Assembly: GCA_016293845.1 (NCBI GenBank)
Contig: JAEDDH010000011.1
Location: 46,036 to 110,035 of the forward strand
DNA: 64,000 nucleotides
Direction: 5' to 3'
From: Bacteroidales bacterium
Lineage (GTDB): Bacteria; Bacteroidota; Bacteroidia; Bacteroidales; UBA3824
In this document: piece after piece, positions 52,608 to 61,488 of the stretch
Position numbering within the stretch: the first letter of the stretch is position 1
How the letters are laid out: the number at the start of each line of letters is the position of its first letter
Made by a program: the position numbers and the translations under genes
Notes under the pieces: model-generated
What the model saw: only the letters and a program-made list of their open reading frames with translations
What the model was told of the DNA's origin: nothing
The model's database searches: none

Positions 52608-54140
52608 ATGAGGTTTACCATTATAGTTATAATGCTTTTTGTTTCACTGCAAATATCTGCCCAAAATTTGCAAACACCCGAAATATTAAGCGTAAGTGTT
52701 GATACAGTTACGGGTCGCCCTGTTGTAAAATGGCAAATCAACGATCCTTCGCTTATTGATGGTTATGTGGTGAAGCGGCTTATTTACGATGGCGTGGGGG
52801 TAATGCCCGATACTTATAATAATGTGGCAGTTATCGATGATCCTTCTGTAACCGAATGGGTGGATAATTCTACCGATTATTCTACTTTTGCCGACCCTGA
52901 AAACCGTATTGAAATATATCGTGTGGCGGCTTTTGTCAACGATGGCGCTCAAAAAAAATATAGCCTTATGAGCGACGAAATGTCTACAATGCAGATTCTT
53001 GCCGATTACGATAAGTGTAGCAATTCTTTTAATATTTCGTCTACATATATAAAAGGTGTAACGCCCGAATATTATTGTTTTCGTACAGGCAATGGTGGAG
53101 CAGGGGAGAGGTTTGCAATTGAGATGCCTTCAAATAATCATGATGGTATAATTCATCTTGATTATCAACATTTTGACGAATATTTTGCTACCCGAAGTTT
53201 TTCGGTAGAGGCTGTTTTGAGCAATGGACAATCTGCCTTTTCGCCGATTATTAAATTGGTGGTTCCCGAAATCAAAATTCCTGAAATAATGAAAGTTCAA
53301 TCCGTTTCGGTAAACGACCAAAATACATTGGATATTACTGTTAATGTGTCAGAAAGTCAGGATGTTAACAAAACTGTGCTTATTCGACGTTTAGCAGTTG
53401 GTTCCGATTATGAAACCGACACTCTTGACCTTCCTGTAAATACCAACGGAAATTATGTGATAACAGACCCAAATGCAAACCCGTCAGCAAGATACGACTA
53501 TCTTATTGCTGTTTATGGTGAGTGCGGCACACCTTTGGAGTTTTCGTATGCAGCGCAGAATATTGTCTTGTCGGTGTCTGCCGACGATGCTACAAGCAAT
53601 CATCTTTTGTGGAATAATCCTCCCGGTTTCTCGTCAAGTGCCTTTTCTATTTTTTCGGTTGATGAAAACGGTGAGCGTACTCTTTTGGATAATGTAACGA
53701 TGGAGACCGAATACACCCACAGCCTCTCTAACATAATTGCCAATAGTAATGACAACACCGGCAAATTTTGCTACCAAGTGTTGCTGTCCAACCTATCTTC
53801 TTCCTCATCTGACAATACCGTGCAGTATTCAAATATTGTCTGCGTGGATCGTGAGCCGGTTTTGTTTGTTCCCAATGCCATCAATCCTGATGCCGACATC
53901 CTCGACAACCGTTATTTCCGTCCCCGCTCGGGATTTATCAACGATTATAAGATGAGTATCTACAACAAGCGTGGCGAATTGCTTTTTACCTCCACCGACC
54001 CCGAAAATGGTTGGGACGGTAAAAACCGCAGCGGAAAACTCTATCCACCAGATGCTTACGTGTATGTTATCACTTACAAAACCTCATCTGGCAAAACCAA
54101 ACAGCAGTCGGGATTTGTAAATCTTGTGTATCAACAGTAA
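52608..54140 (+). CDS. T9SS type B sorting domain-containing protein
   Basis: A 510-residue secreted protein: signal peptide RFTIIVIMLFVSLQISAQ, several fibronectin/Ig-like beta domains (about 30-420), and the C-terminal type B sorting domain of gliding-motility-associated cargo (about 425-510: NRYFRPRSGFINDYKMSIYN, ending YPPDAYVYVITYK ... GFVNLVYQQ). The type IX secretion system would carry it through the outer membrane. No enzymatic motif is visible; an adhesion or structural role is possible. It has its own promoter. Confidence 0.85.
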   Translation: MRFTIIVIMLFVSLQISAQNLQTPEILSVSVDTVTGRPVVKWQINDPSLIDGYVVKRLIYDGVGVMPDTYNNVAVIDDPSVTEWVDNSTDYSTFADPENRIEIYRVAAFVNDGAQKKYSLMSDEMSTMQILADYDKCSNSFNISSTYIKGVTPEYYCFRTGNGGAGERFAIEMPSNNHDGIIHLDYQHFDEYFATRSFSVEAVLSNGQSAFSPIIKLVVPEIKIPEIMKVQSVSVNDQNTLDITVNVSESQDVNKTVLIRRLAVGSDYETDTLDLPVNTNGNYVITDPNANPSARYDYLIAVYGECGTPLEFSYAAQNIVLSVSADDATSNHLLWNNPPGFSSSAFSIFSVDENGERTLLDNVTMETEYTHSLSNIIANSNDNTGKFCYQVLLSNLSSSSSDNTVQYSNIVCVDREPVLFVPNAINPDADILDNRYFRPRSGFINDYKMSIYNKRGELLFTSTDPENGWDGKNRSGKLYPPDAYVYVITYKTSSGKTKQQSGFVNLVYQQ

Positions 54141-54756
54141 ATTTTGTATCTTTGTAATTTTCCTTGTGCCTGAAGAGTTCGACCTGCCAAAAATTACTCT
54201 TGAAAAATATGTGAAACTCAATGCACCGTTTTACCCAAAATTTAGCCGCGAAACTCTCGACAAATGTCTCCACGGTTTTAATATGGATGCCAACATCTTG
54301 CTCGACAAACTTTCGATGGGTCAAAAGAAAAAGGCGTTTATGTGTTTTGCCCTCGCCGCCAATACATCGCTCCTGATTATGGACGAACCTACCAACGGTC
54401 TTGACATTCCCTCTAAAAGCCAGTTCCGCCAAGTGGTTTCATCTTGTATGGACGACAACCGCACCATCATCATCTCCACCCATCAAGTGGCTGACGTGCA
54501 AAATCTTATCGACCACATCACAATTATCGACGGCAAAAAATGCTTGTTTGACCGCAGCGTGATGGAAATTGAGCAGAAACTCTCGTTTACAACCTCTGCT
54601 GCTGAAAATGCTATTTATACTCAGGACAACCTCGGAGGCAAAGCCTCTGTATGCAAGCGTCTTGCCGACGACCCCGAAACTCCAATGAGTATCGAATTGC
54701 TTTTCAATGCTGTTTTGATTCAGAGAGATAAAATCAACGAAGTTTTTAAAAGTTAA
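54124..54756 (+). pseudogene. ABC transporter ATPase lacking its N-terminal third
   Basis: The frame from about 54156 encodes FLVPEEFDLPKITLEKYV, signature LSMGQKKKAFMCFALAA, Walker B LLIMDEPTNGLDIPSKS and the switch His in ISTHQVAD, as in the ATPases of Bacteroidales export loci. Walker A and the first ~80 residues are absent; the codons before FLVPEE belong to the end of the T9SS gene. The TTG at 54124 is not a credible start. ATP cannot be bound normally, so this is a 5'-deleted remnant. It is followed by a permease gene 14 nt downstream. Confidence 0.85.
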
Positions 54757-54769
54757 AACGCTATACACT

Positions 54770-55501
54770 ATGAACACAGTATTTAATTTCAAAAGGTTTT
54801 GGCATACTCTTCAACAAGAGTTTTGCCTTGCTGCCAAGCCTTTGATGATTTTTGCCTTGCTATTGGTGGAAATTGGCACTCTACTTATTTTATCACTAAT
54901 GGCTAATTTTGATGCTATTGCTCTGCTTCTATGGTCAGCGTTGATGCCTGTAAGTTTGGTCGGCGTGTGGCATTTTTCGGCAAAGGTGATAAAAAACATC
55001 GCTACCGAAAAAGGTTTTGTGGCATTTACATTGCTGCCTGATTCTCCGTTAGAAAAATTTTGTTCTCGTTTGATTGTCTATCACTTTGTGCCAATATTGC
55101 TGTGGATACTGCTGTCGATGATTCTAATTCATATTCCGCCAGTTTATAGCGTTTATTTTGAGCATTATCCCGGAAAAAATTACGAATTGTATTCATTTTT
55201 TCTTACGGTTTTGATTAGGTTTGCTGCCATCAATGTGTTTTGGGCTACTGTTTTCAGACGTTTTGGATTTGCGGTTTCTGCTCTTGTTACTACTGCATCG
55301 ATTGTGCTGATTAGTATTAGTATCGAAAATGCAAACTTGATGTTTTTGGATCCCATAGCCAGGTATATTTACCGCAACACCGTGAATGTTTATATTGTGG
55401 ATAGCATAGCTACCGTAGTGTTTTGCACAATTGTTTATTGCCTCTCGTTGTGGATGTACCAACGTAAGCAACTGAATATTAAGCTGTTTATAATTAGATA
55501 G
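54770..55501 (+). CDS. ABC-2-like membrane permease
   Basis: A 243-residue protein with about six membrane helices (FALLLVEIGTLLILSLMANF, LLLWSALMPVSLVGVWHFS and so on), following the ATPase remnant. It resembles the permease subunits of the same Bacteroidales locus type. With the ATPase broken, export by this set is doubtful. It ends 3 nt before the next fragment. Confidence 0.75.
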   Translation: MNTVFNFKRFWHTLQQEFCLAAKPLMIFALLLVEIGTLLILSLMANFDAIALLLWSALMPVSLVGVWHFSAKVIKNIATEKGFVAFTLLPDSPLEKFCSRLIVYHFVPILLWILLSMILIHIPPVYSVYFEHYPGKNYELYSFFLTVLIRFAAINVFWATVFRRFGFAVSALVTTASIVLISISIENANLMFLDPIARYIYRNTVNVYIVDSIATVVFCTIVYCLSLWMYQRKQLNIKLFIIR

Positions 55502-55503
55502 AT

Positions 55504-55707
55504 ATGAAAACATTCAGTTTTAAAAGATTGTTGAAGGTTATGAAAATCGACCTTTGCGAAATGGGTAGGTCTGTGTTGGCTTTGGCTATTTTTACAGTGC
55601 TGCTTGTGATTTTTAACGACGTAATGTTTTATATATTCATAACCGAGATGGAAGTGCTCAGGACGTTGACAAACTTCACAATGAATAGTTTCACATTAAA
55701 ATCGTAA
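55504..55707 (+). pseudogene. Truncated second permease gene
   Basis: 67 codons encoding KTFSFKRLLKVMKIDLCEMG and one helix, similar in arrangement to the first 40 residues of the 54770 permease; it stops after NFTMNSFTLKS. The rest of a permease of normal length is missing, so this is a remnant. Confidence 0.65.
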
Positions 55708-55713
55708 ATTACT

Positions 55714-56073
55714 ATGGATTTCAAAGAAAGCAAACCTATATATTTACAGATAGCCGACCGAATTTGTAATGAAATATTGACAGGAAAATATCCTGAAAAT
55801 GAACGCATTCCGTCGGTGCGCGAATATGCTGCTAATCTTGAAGTTAACGCTAATACAGTGGTGCGCTCGTTTGATTTTTTACAAAACAAAGGCATCATTG
55901 ACAACAAGCGCGGACTTGGATATTTTGTGGTGGAAAGTGTAGCCGATAAAATTCTTGAAATGCGCCGCGAAATATTTATGAAAGAGCAACTTAATGAGTT
56001 TTTCAACGAAATTGATATGCTCAATATTTCTATCAACGAAATTGTGGATCTTTATAACAAACGTAATAAGTAA
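55714..56073 (+). CDS. YtrA-like GntR-family regulator
   Basis: A 119-residue regulator with a GntR winged helix (PIYLQIADRICNEILTGKYPENERIPSVREYAANLEVNANTVVRSFDFLQNKGII) and a short helical C-terminus without the FCD or UTRA domain, as in the YtrA subfamily. Those regulators sit in ABC transporter operons and repress them. Start is 6 nt after the permease remnant. In this locus it has outlasted the ATPase. Confidence 0.9.
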   Translation: MDFKESKPIYLQIADRICNEILTGKYPENERIPSVREYAANLEVNANTVVRSFDFLQNKGIIDNKRGLGYFVVESVADKILEMRREIFMKEQLNEFFNEIDMLNISINEIVDLYNKRNK

Positions 56074-56079
56074 ATAATT

Positions 56080-57459
56080 ATGAAAAAGATATTATATTTA
56101 TTGATTGTAGCAGCAATGCTCACTGCCTGCACACCATATGGTAGCCAGATACCTGACTCACTAATTGGCAATTATCTCAATTTTTCAAACGGTAAATGGG
56201 AGTGCGGTCTTTACGAAGAATTTGCCATTTATCAAAACGATTTTTGGGATTATGAATCTATCTCTGATTCTGAGATAGTGCTTTCAAAGAAATCGGGCGA
56301 AAAAGTCGTGCTCATAATCGACAATACATCAACTGATTATCGCGAAATTGATGGCAACCGATACAATGCCCTCGCTATCAACGGCACACAAGTGATTAAA
56401 TCTGATTTGAATTTAGAATTTTCGCATCAAGAAATATTGTCTTCATATCAGCAGTTCAGCGGTATCGAAAAGGATACATCCTCTTTTAAAAAGCATAAAT
56501 ACGCTATGGATACCGCTGTGGTTAGAGTGTATATTCGCAATTTGCGCAAGGTGCAAGAGCGTTTTTTTAAACGTTCGGTAGGCAGATTTAACCAAATTGA
56601 AGTATTCAATTATTTGGAGGCTCGGAGAGTTAGCGGTTTTCCGCTCGACTGCACCGACCATTTCGGCTATCGTTACGAAATCAAAATTCCTGTTACTGGC
56701 GTTTCGGAACTTACTATGTACGAATTGTTTACCGATGGTGTGATAGACTATAACAATGGAGGCAAAACATTTATGAATTATATTGTGGAACCCGGCGACA
56801 CTCTGATGTTTTATTGTTTGGAATCTGGAAAGAGATTTGTACGTTCTCAGGTGGATATTGCTTGCGAAACTTATTGTATGGGTGGTAATTATAGATTTAA
56901 TTCTGAAAAAAACGCCACTATCGGTTTGCAGGTATTGTCTGATTCTACCAAAATTCTTAACGCCATAAATAGTGGCAAAGTGCCTATTTCTGATAAGTTT
57001 TTGAATATACGACACCTTAAATTAAAATATAATCTTTTGCGCCAAAAAATGGATTCCAATTCTCTGCAATCTATTTTTCCGATAAGCGAAGATGAGGTTT
57101 TCTCTTCGATAAGTGTTTATGAATTTTTGCTCGATTATATTAGAAAATACGCCTATCATATTGAATCTACCCCCGAAAATCTCTCTCAACATCCCGATTG
57201 GATTATTGCCGAAGTAGACAACAATCATAACCGCAACATCCTTATCAATCTTGAGTTTATCAAGAATTTAGGATTCAGTGACGATTTTGTAGAGTTTTTC
57301 CGCCTAAGTCACGCCGTTCAGTTTTTCGACGATTTTTCGCCAAGAAGCAACGACCTCCAAGATTACGAATTAGAATCTATAATGCAACATATTCAACAAC
57401 CTGACTATAAGGTATATTTGGAGGAAAAGGATGAAAAAATAAAAAAAATTTTCTCGTAA
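56080..57459 (+). CDS. Hypothetical lipoprotein
   Basis: A 459-residue lipoprotein with lipobox MLTAC (Cys17). Residues about 20-120 are beta-rich, and the remainder is mixed with a helical C-terminus (EYLEEKDEKIKKIFS-like). I see no catalytic motif. It may belong to the family of thioredoxin-like/DUF4369-type envelope proteins, but that is uncertain. It follows the GntR gene by 6 nt and may be co-transcribed. Confidence 0.65.
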   Translation: MKKILYLLIVAAMLTACTPYGSQIPDSLIGNYLNFSNGKWECGLYEEFAIYQNDFWDYESISDSEIVLSKKSGEKVVLIIDNTSTDYREIDGNRYNALAINGTQVIKSDLNLEFSHQEILSSYQQFSGIEKDTSSFKKHKYAMDTAVVRVYIRNLRKVQERFFKRSVGRFNQIEVFNYLEARRVSGFPLDCTDHFGYRYEIKIPVTGVSELTMYELFTDGVIDYNNGGKTFMNYIVEPGDTLMFYCLESGKRFVRSQVDIACETYCMGGNYRFNSEKNATIGLQVLSDSTKILNAINSGKVPISDKFLNIRHLKLKYNLLRQKMDSNSLQSIFPISEDEVFSSISVYEFLLDYIRKYAYHIESTPENLSQHPDWIIAEVDNNHNRNILINLEFIKNLGFSDDFVEFFRLSHAVQFFDDFSPRSNDLQDYELESIMQHIQQPDYKVYLEEKDEKIKKIFS

Positions 57460-57485
57460 CCTGTAATTTTTTGACCGCAAATTTT

Positions 57486-57517
57486 TTTGCATTATTTGTG
57501 AATTATAATTATCTTTG
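57486..57517 (+). promoter_or_regulatory. Promoter of the 57543 ATPase
   Basis: TTTG (57486-57489), a 20-nt spacer, TATCTTTG (57510-57517). Confidence 0.72.
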
Positions 57518-57542
57518 TCCGAACCATTAATAGCAAAAAATT

Positions 57543-59303
57543 ATGTGGAATCCTAAGGCACGACGCATACCATACGGCATTCAGGGCTTTGAAATGCTCC
57601 GCCGCGACAATTGTTACTACGTTGACAAAACCCGCTTTATCCAAGAGATAGAGTACGCCAACAAGTATTTCTTTTTGGTGCGTCCTCGTCGTTTTGGTAA
57701 AACGTTGACAATGACGATGTTGGAGGCGTATTACGACATCAATAAGAAAGACAAGTTTGAAGAGATTTTTTCAGGACTTTGGATTGGCGACCATCCGACG
57801 CCAAATCGCAATTCGTATTTGGTGCTTGAATTGAATTTTGCAATGGTAAACGGCAATATTGACGATTACAAAAAGAATTTCGATTCGTATTGCCACCTTA
57901 GGTTCAAGAATTTTTGTGACATTTATTCGCAGTATTTCCCCACCAACGCCAAGGAAGAGTTGGAAAAAATGAACAAAAATGCCGTTGACGAACTGAAATT
58001 CATCATTCAGGAGTTGGAAAAAACCGACAAAAAGATTTATCTTTTTATCGACGAATACGACAATTTTACCAACAACATCCTTTCTGATTACACGTTGCTT
58101 GGTCGTTATATGGACGAAACTCACCGCACAGGCTATTTGCGCACATTTTTCAATGCGCTTAAAGACGGCTCAAAAGGCGTCATCGAACGTCTTTTCATAA
58201 CAGGAGTTTCGCCTGTAACGCTCGACGACCTTACGAGCGGTTTCAATATCGGCTCCAACTACACCACCGATGCGCGGTTCAACGAAATCACAGGCTTCAC
58301 CGAACAGGAAGCCCGCGAAATGCTCAATTATTACAGCGAATATTTTAAATTTCCGTGTTCCGTTGACGAAATCATCGAAACCATCCGTCCGTGGTACGAT
58401 AATTATTGCTTTGCAGAAGATTGTTTCGGCGAGACAACGATGTACAATTCGGATATGTTGCTCTATTTTACCGACAAACTTTGCAACAGTGGCAAGTTGC
58501 CAAAAAACATTATTGACAGCAACATCCGCACCGACTACGGAAAACTCAAAATGCTTATCCGCAAGGATAAGGAGATGGAATTTGAAGGCTCGATAATTCA
58601 AAACCTTGTTACTGACGGATTTGTCAAAGGCAAATTGGTAGATCATTTCCCTGCCGAACAGATTGTTTTGAAAGACAATTTCATAAGCCTGATGTTCTAT
58701 TTCGGAATGGTGACTATTGGCGGATTTGCAAGGCAGGAAGTCATTTTTAAGATTCCGAATGTTGTTGTAAAAGAGCAACTTATTAATTATCTTATGGATA
58801 ATTATAACGACAACGACTTGGTATATGACTCTTGGAATGGCGATAGGTTGCTATCTGATATGGCTTTCGATGGCAAATGGAAGGAGTTTTTTGAGTTTGT
58901 GTCGCAGACCATCAAGACCTTTGCCACCACCCGCGACAAGGCAAAAGGCGAGAAGTTTATACACGGATTCACGTTGGCGTCAACGTGCCAATGCACGGCG
59001 TATTTCCCTCATTCAGAGGCTGATACATCGGCAGGTTTTCCCGACCTTTATCTTGAACCTCGAACCAACCAATATCCAGATTTGACTCATAGTTATCTCA
59101 TTGAGTTCAAGTATGTTAAAGAAGACGCCTCCGCCACCGAAATCCAAAACAAGACTTCCGAGGCAATCTTGCAGTTGCAGAAATATTCCAAATACGGCTT
59201 GGTAGTTCAAAAATCCAAAAACACCACGCTCCACTGCCTTTTGGTAATGTACAAGGGCTTCGATTTGGAAAAATGCGAAGAAGTGCTTACTGTGGAAGGA
59301 TAA
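57543..59303 (+). CDS. AAA-ATPase-like protein with PD-(D/E)XK nuclease domain (PF09820/PF08011 type)
   Basis: A 586-residue protein: RIPYGIQGFEMLRRDNCYYVDKTRFIQEIE start, Walker A RPRRFGKTLTM, Walker B IYLFIDEYDNF, central GVSPVTLDDLTSGFNIG, then a C-terminal nuclease-like end with SYLIEFKYVK (E-x-K) and ILQLQKYSKYGLVV. The architecture is characteristic of the Bacteroidota ATP-binding/nuclease proteins often present in many copies. The biological role is not established. Third family of ATPase-nuclease fusions in this window. Confidence 0.92.
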   Translation: MWNPKARRIPYGIQGFEMLRRDNCYYVDKTRFIQEIEYANKYFFLVRPRRFGKTLTMTMLEAYYDINKKDKFEEIFSGLWIGDHPTPNRNSYLVLELNFAMVNGNIDDYKKNFDSYCHLRFKNFCDIYSQYFPTNAKEELEKMNKNAVDELKFIIQELEKTDKKIYLFIDEYDNFTNNILSDYTLLGRYMDETHRTGYLRTFFNALKDGSKGVIERLFITGVSPVTLDDLTSGFNIGSNYTTDARFNEITGFTEQEAREMLNYYSEYFKFPCSVDEIIETIRPWYDNYCFAEDCFGETTMYNSDMLLYFTDKLCNSGKLPKNIIDSNIRTDYGKLKMLIRKDKEMEFEGSIIQNLVTDGFVKGKLVDHFPAEQIVLKDNFISLMFYFGMVTIGGFARQEVIFKIPNVVVKEQLINYLMDNYNDNDLVYDSWNGDRLLSDMAFDGKWKEFFEFVSQTIKTFATTRDKAKGEKFIHGFTLASTCQCTAYFPHSEADTSAGFPDLYLEPRTNQYPDLTHSYLIEFKYVKEDASATEIQNKTSEAILQLQKYSKYGLVVQKSKNTTLHCLLVMYKGFDLEKCEEVLTVEG

Positions 59304-59373
59304 TTGACCTTTATTAACATTCTCCCCTGTAACATTTTAGCCCTTATTGTGTCATATTGTGTGTAAAATTGAT

Positions 59374-59412
59374 TGTAAAGATTTTTTACACTCATTGTAA
59401 AATTTTTTTACA
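59374..59412. promoter_or_regulatory. Two tandem 17-bp inverted repeats (putative operators) before the ABC export operon
   Basis: TGTAAAGATTTTTTACA (59374-59390) and TGTAAAATTTTTTTACA (59396-59412), centres 22 bp apart, so both would face the same side of the helix. They lie about 100 nt upstream of the ABC operon. 59304-59512 otherwise contains only a dispersed repeat copy at 59474-59506. Confidence 0.55.
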
Positions 59413-59473
59413 CTTTTAATATATGATAAATAACATAATAGTTTGATATAAAATAAGTTAATGCTTTTTGCAT

Positions 59474-59506
59474 GAATTATGCATTATGAGTTGTGCATTA
59501 TGAATT
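59474..59506. repeat. ATGCATAATT-type repeat, copy 3
   Basis: ATTATGCATTATGAGTTGTG and GCATTATGAATTA immediately before the ABC operon; same family as 42319-42430 and 45646-45720. Confidence 0.7.
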
Positions 59507-59512
59507 AAAACA

Positions 59513-60232
59513 ATGATACATTTAGAAAACATCAACAAAACCTACTACGGTGCGCAGCCGCTGCACGTGTTGAAGGGTATCAGCCTCGATGTCAATGAGG
59601 GTGAGTTTGTGTCGATTATGGGTGCGTCGGGTTCGGGCAAATCTACTTTGCTGAATATCTTGGGCATTCTTGATAATTACGACTCAGGACTTTACACCCT
59701 CGCAGGCGTTCCCATCAAAGACCTCAGCGAAACAAAGGCGGCTGAATACCGAAACAAGATGATTGGATTTATTTTTCAGTCGTTTAACCTGATTGGCTTT
59801 AAAACCGCTGTTGAAAATGTGGAACTTCCACTTTATTATCAAGGTGTTAGCCGCAAAAAACGCCACAACCTCGCGATGGAATATCTCGACCGTTTGGGCA
59901 TTAAAGATTGGTGGCACCATTACCCCAACGAACTTTCGGGCGGACAACGTCAGCGTGTGGCAATTGCCCGCGCACTCATCACCAAGCCGCAGATTATCCT
60001 TGCCGACGAACCCACAGGAGCACTCGACAGCAAAACTTCGGTTGAGGTAATGCAGTTGCTCAAAAGTCTCAACCAAGACCAAGGTATGACCATTGTGGTG
60101 GTAACGCACGAAAGCGGCGTGGCAAACGAAACCAACAAAATTATCCACATCAAAGACGGTATCATAGGCAAAATTGAGGAAAACCTCGACCACAACGCCT
60201 CGCCGTTTGGCATAAATGGTATGATGAAATGA
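59513..60232 (+). CDS. MacB/LolD-type ABC transporter ATPase
   Basis: A 239-residue ATPase: Walker A GASGSGKSTLLNI (about 37-49), signature LSGGQRQRVAIARAL, Walker B IILADEPTGAL and the switch His in VVVTHES. This is the LolD/MacB subclass that powers FtsX-like permeases working by mechanotransmission. Its stop overlaps the first permease start by 4 nt. With two permeases, an adaptor and TolC it makes a tripartite exporter of peptides, lipids or drugs. Confidence 0.93.
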   Translation: MIHLENINKTYYGAQPLHVLKGISLDVNEGEFVSIMGASGSGKSTLLNILGILDNYDSGLYTLAGVPIKDLSETKAAEYRNKMIGFIFQSFNLIGFKTAVENVELPLYYQGVSRKKRHNLAMEYLDRLGIKDWWHHYPNELSGGQRQRVAIARALITKPQIILADEPTGALDSKTSVEVMQLLKSLNQDQGMTIVVVTHESGVANETNKIIHIKDGIIGKIEENLDHNASPFGINGMMK

Positions 60233-61485
60233 GAGAGATTTTTAATGAAGTTTGGTCGTCGGCGCAGCGAAATAAACTCCGTACTTTGCTTACGGGTTTT
60301 GCAGTGTCGTGGGGTATCTTTATGATTATCACACTTTTGGGTGCGGGTAACGGATTGATTAACGCAGAGTTGCAGCAAATGAACCGACGCCTTACCAATT
60401 CGATGATTGTTTTCGGCGGCACCACCTCCAAACCTTTCAATGGATTAAAAGAAGGTCGCTATATACGACTGAAAAACAGTGATTTAAATATCACCGCTAA
60501 CGAATTTAAGGAGAATGTCGACGAGGTGGGCGCAATGCTCTACACAAGCAACATCACCGTGGCTTATGGCAAAAACTACATTACTACTTGGGTTGCGGGT
60601 GTAGGTGCCAACCATTTTAAAATCAATAAAATGGAACTTCTCTGCGGACGTTTTATCAATAATATCGACGTGGCGGAGCAACGCAAAGTCTTGGTTATCA
60701 GTAATAAACAAGCTGAGGATCTCTGCCCGGGCAATTATCAAAACTTGTTGGGCAAATGGGTAAAGGTAAATGCGTTTGCTTTTCGTGTGGTTGGTATCGT
60801 TAAGGACGATGAAAATGGACGTGCCGACGCATTCTCCTCATATTCAACCATTCAGACCATCTTCAACTTCGGCGACGATGCAGGGCGTGTAGAGTTTACT
60901 TTTCACGGTTTGCCCGACGAGGAGGCAAACGAAGAGTTTGAAGGCCGTTACCGCGCACGTATCAACGCCAACCATCAGGCTGCTCCCGACGACCAAAGTG
61001 CTATTTGGATCAGCAACCGTTTTACGCAGAGTTTGACAATGGAAGAGGGTGTGGGCTACATCCGCACGTTTCTTTGGGTTGTGGGTTTGTTTACACTTTT
61101 GAGCGGCATTGTGGGCGTGGGCAACATTATGCTTATCACCGTTAAGGAGCGCACTCGCGAGTTTGGAATCCGCAAGGCTCTCGGCGCAAAACCGTGGTCG
61201 ATTCTCAAACTCATAATCATTGAGAGTGTGGCAATTACGGCAATTTTTGGATATTTGGGAATGTTTTTGGGCGTATGTGCCAACGAATATATGGACCGCA
61301 CTTTGGGGCATTCGGGGTTTGACATAGGAATGGGCGAGGCGTCTATTTTTGTTAACCCTACCGTGGGTCTCGATGTCTGCATCGAGGCTACCGTTGTAAT
61401 CATCATAGCCGGCACTATCGCAGGTCTTATTCCCGCTTTCAAGGCGGCACGTATATGTCCGATTGTAGCATTAAATAGTAATTAA
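60229..61485 (+). CDS. MacB-type ABC permease (1)
   Basis: A 418-residue FtsX/MacB permease: N-terminal helix (RTLLTGFAVSWGIFMIITLLGAGNGL), a large periplasmic domain (about 45-280) and three C-terminal helices with KERTREFGIRKALGAKPWSILKLIIIES, the coupling segment of the family. It pairs with the second permease downstream as a heterodimer. Confidence 0.93.
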   Translation: MREIFNEVWSSAQRNKLRTLLTGFAVSWGIFMIITLLGAGNGLINAELQQMNRRLTNSMIVFGGTTSKPFNGLKEGRYIRLKNSDLNITANEFKENVDEVGAMLYTSNITVAYGKNYITTWVAGVGANHFKINKMELLCGRFINNIDVAEQRKVLVISNKQAEDLCPGNYQNLLGKWVKVNAFAFRVVGIVKDDENGRADAFSSYSTIQTIFNFGDDAGRVEFTFHGLPDEEANEEFEGRYRARINANHQAAPDDQSAIWISNRFTQSLTMEEGVGYIRTFLWVVGLFTLLSGIVGVGNIMLITVKERTREFGIRKALGAKPWSILKLIIIESVAITAIFGYLGMFLGVCANEYMDRTLGHSGFDIGMGEASIFVNPTVGLDVCIEATVVIIIAGTIAGLIPAFKAARICPIVALNSN

Positions 61486-61488
61486 ATT

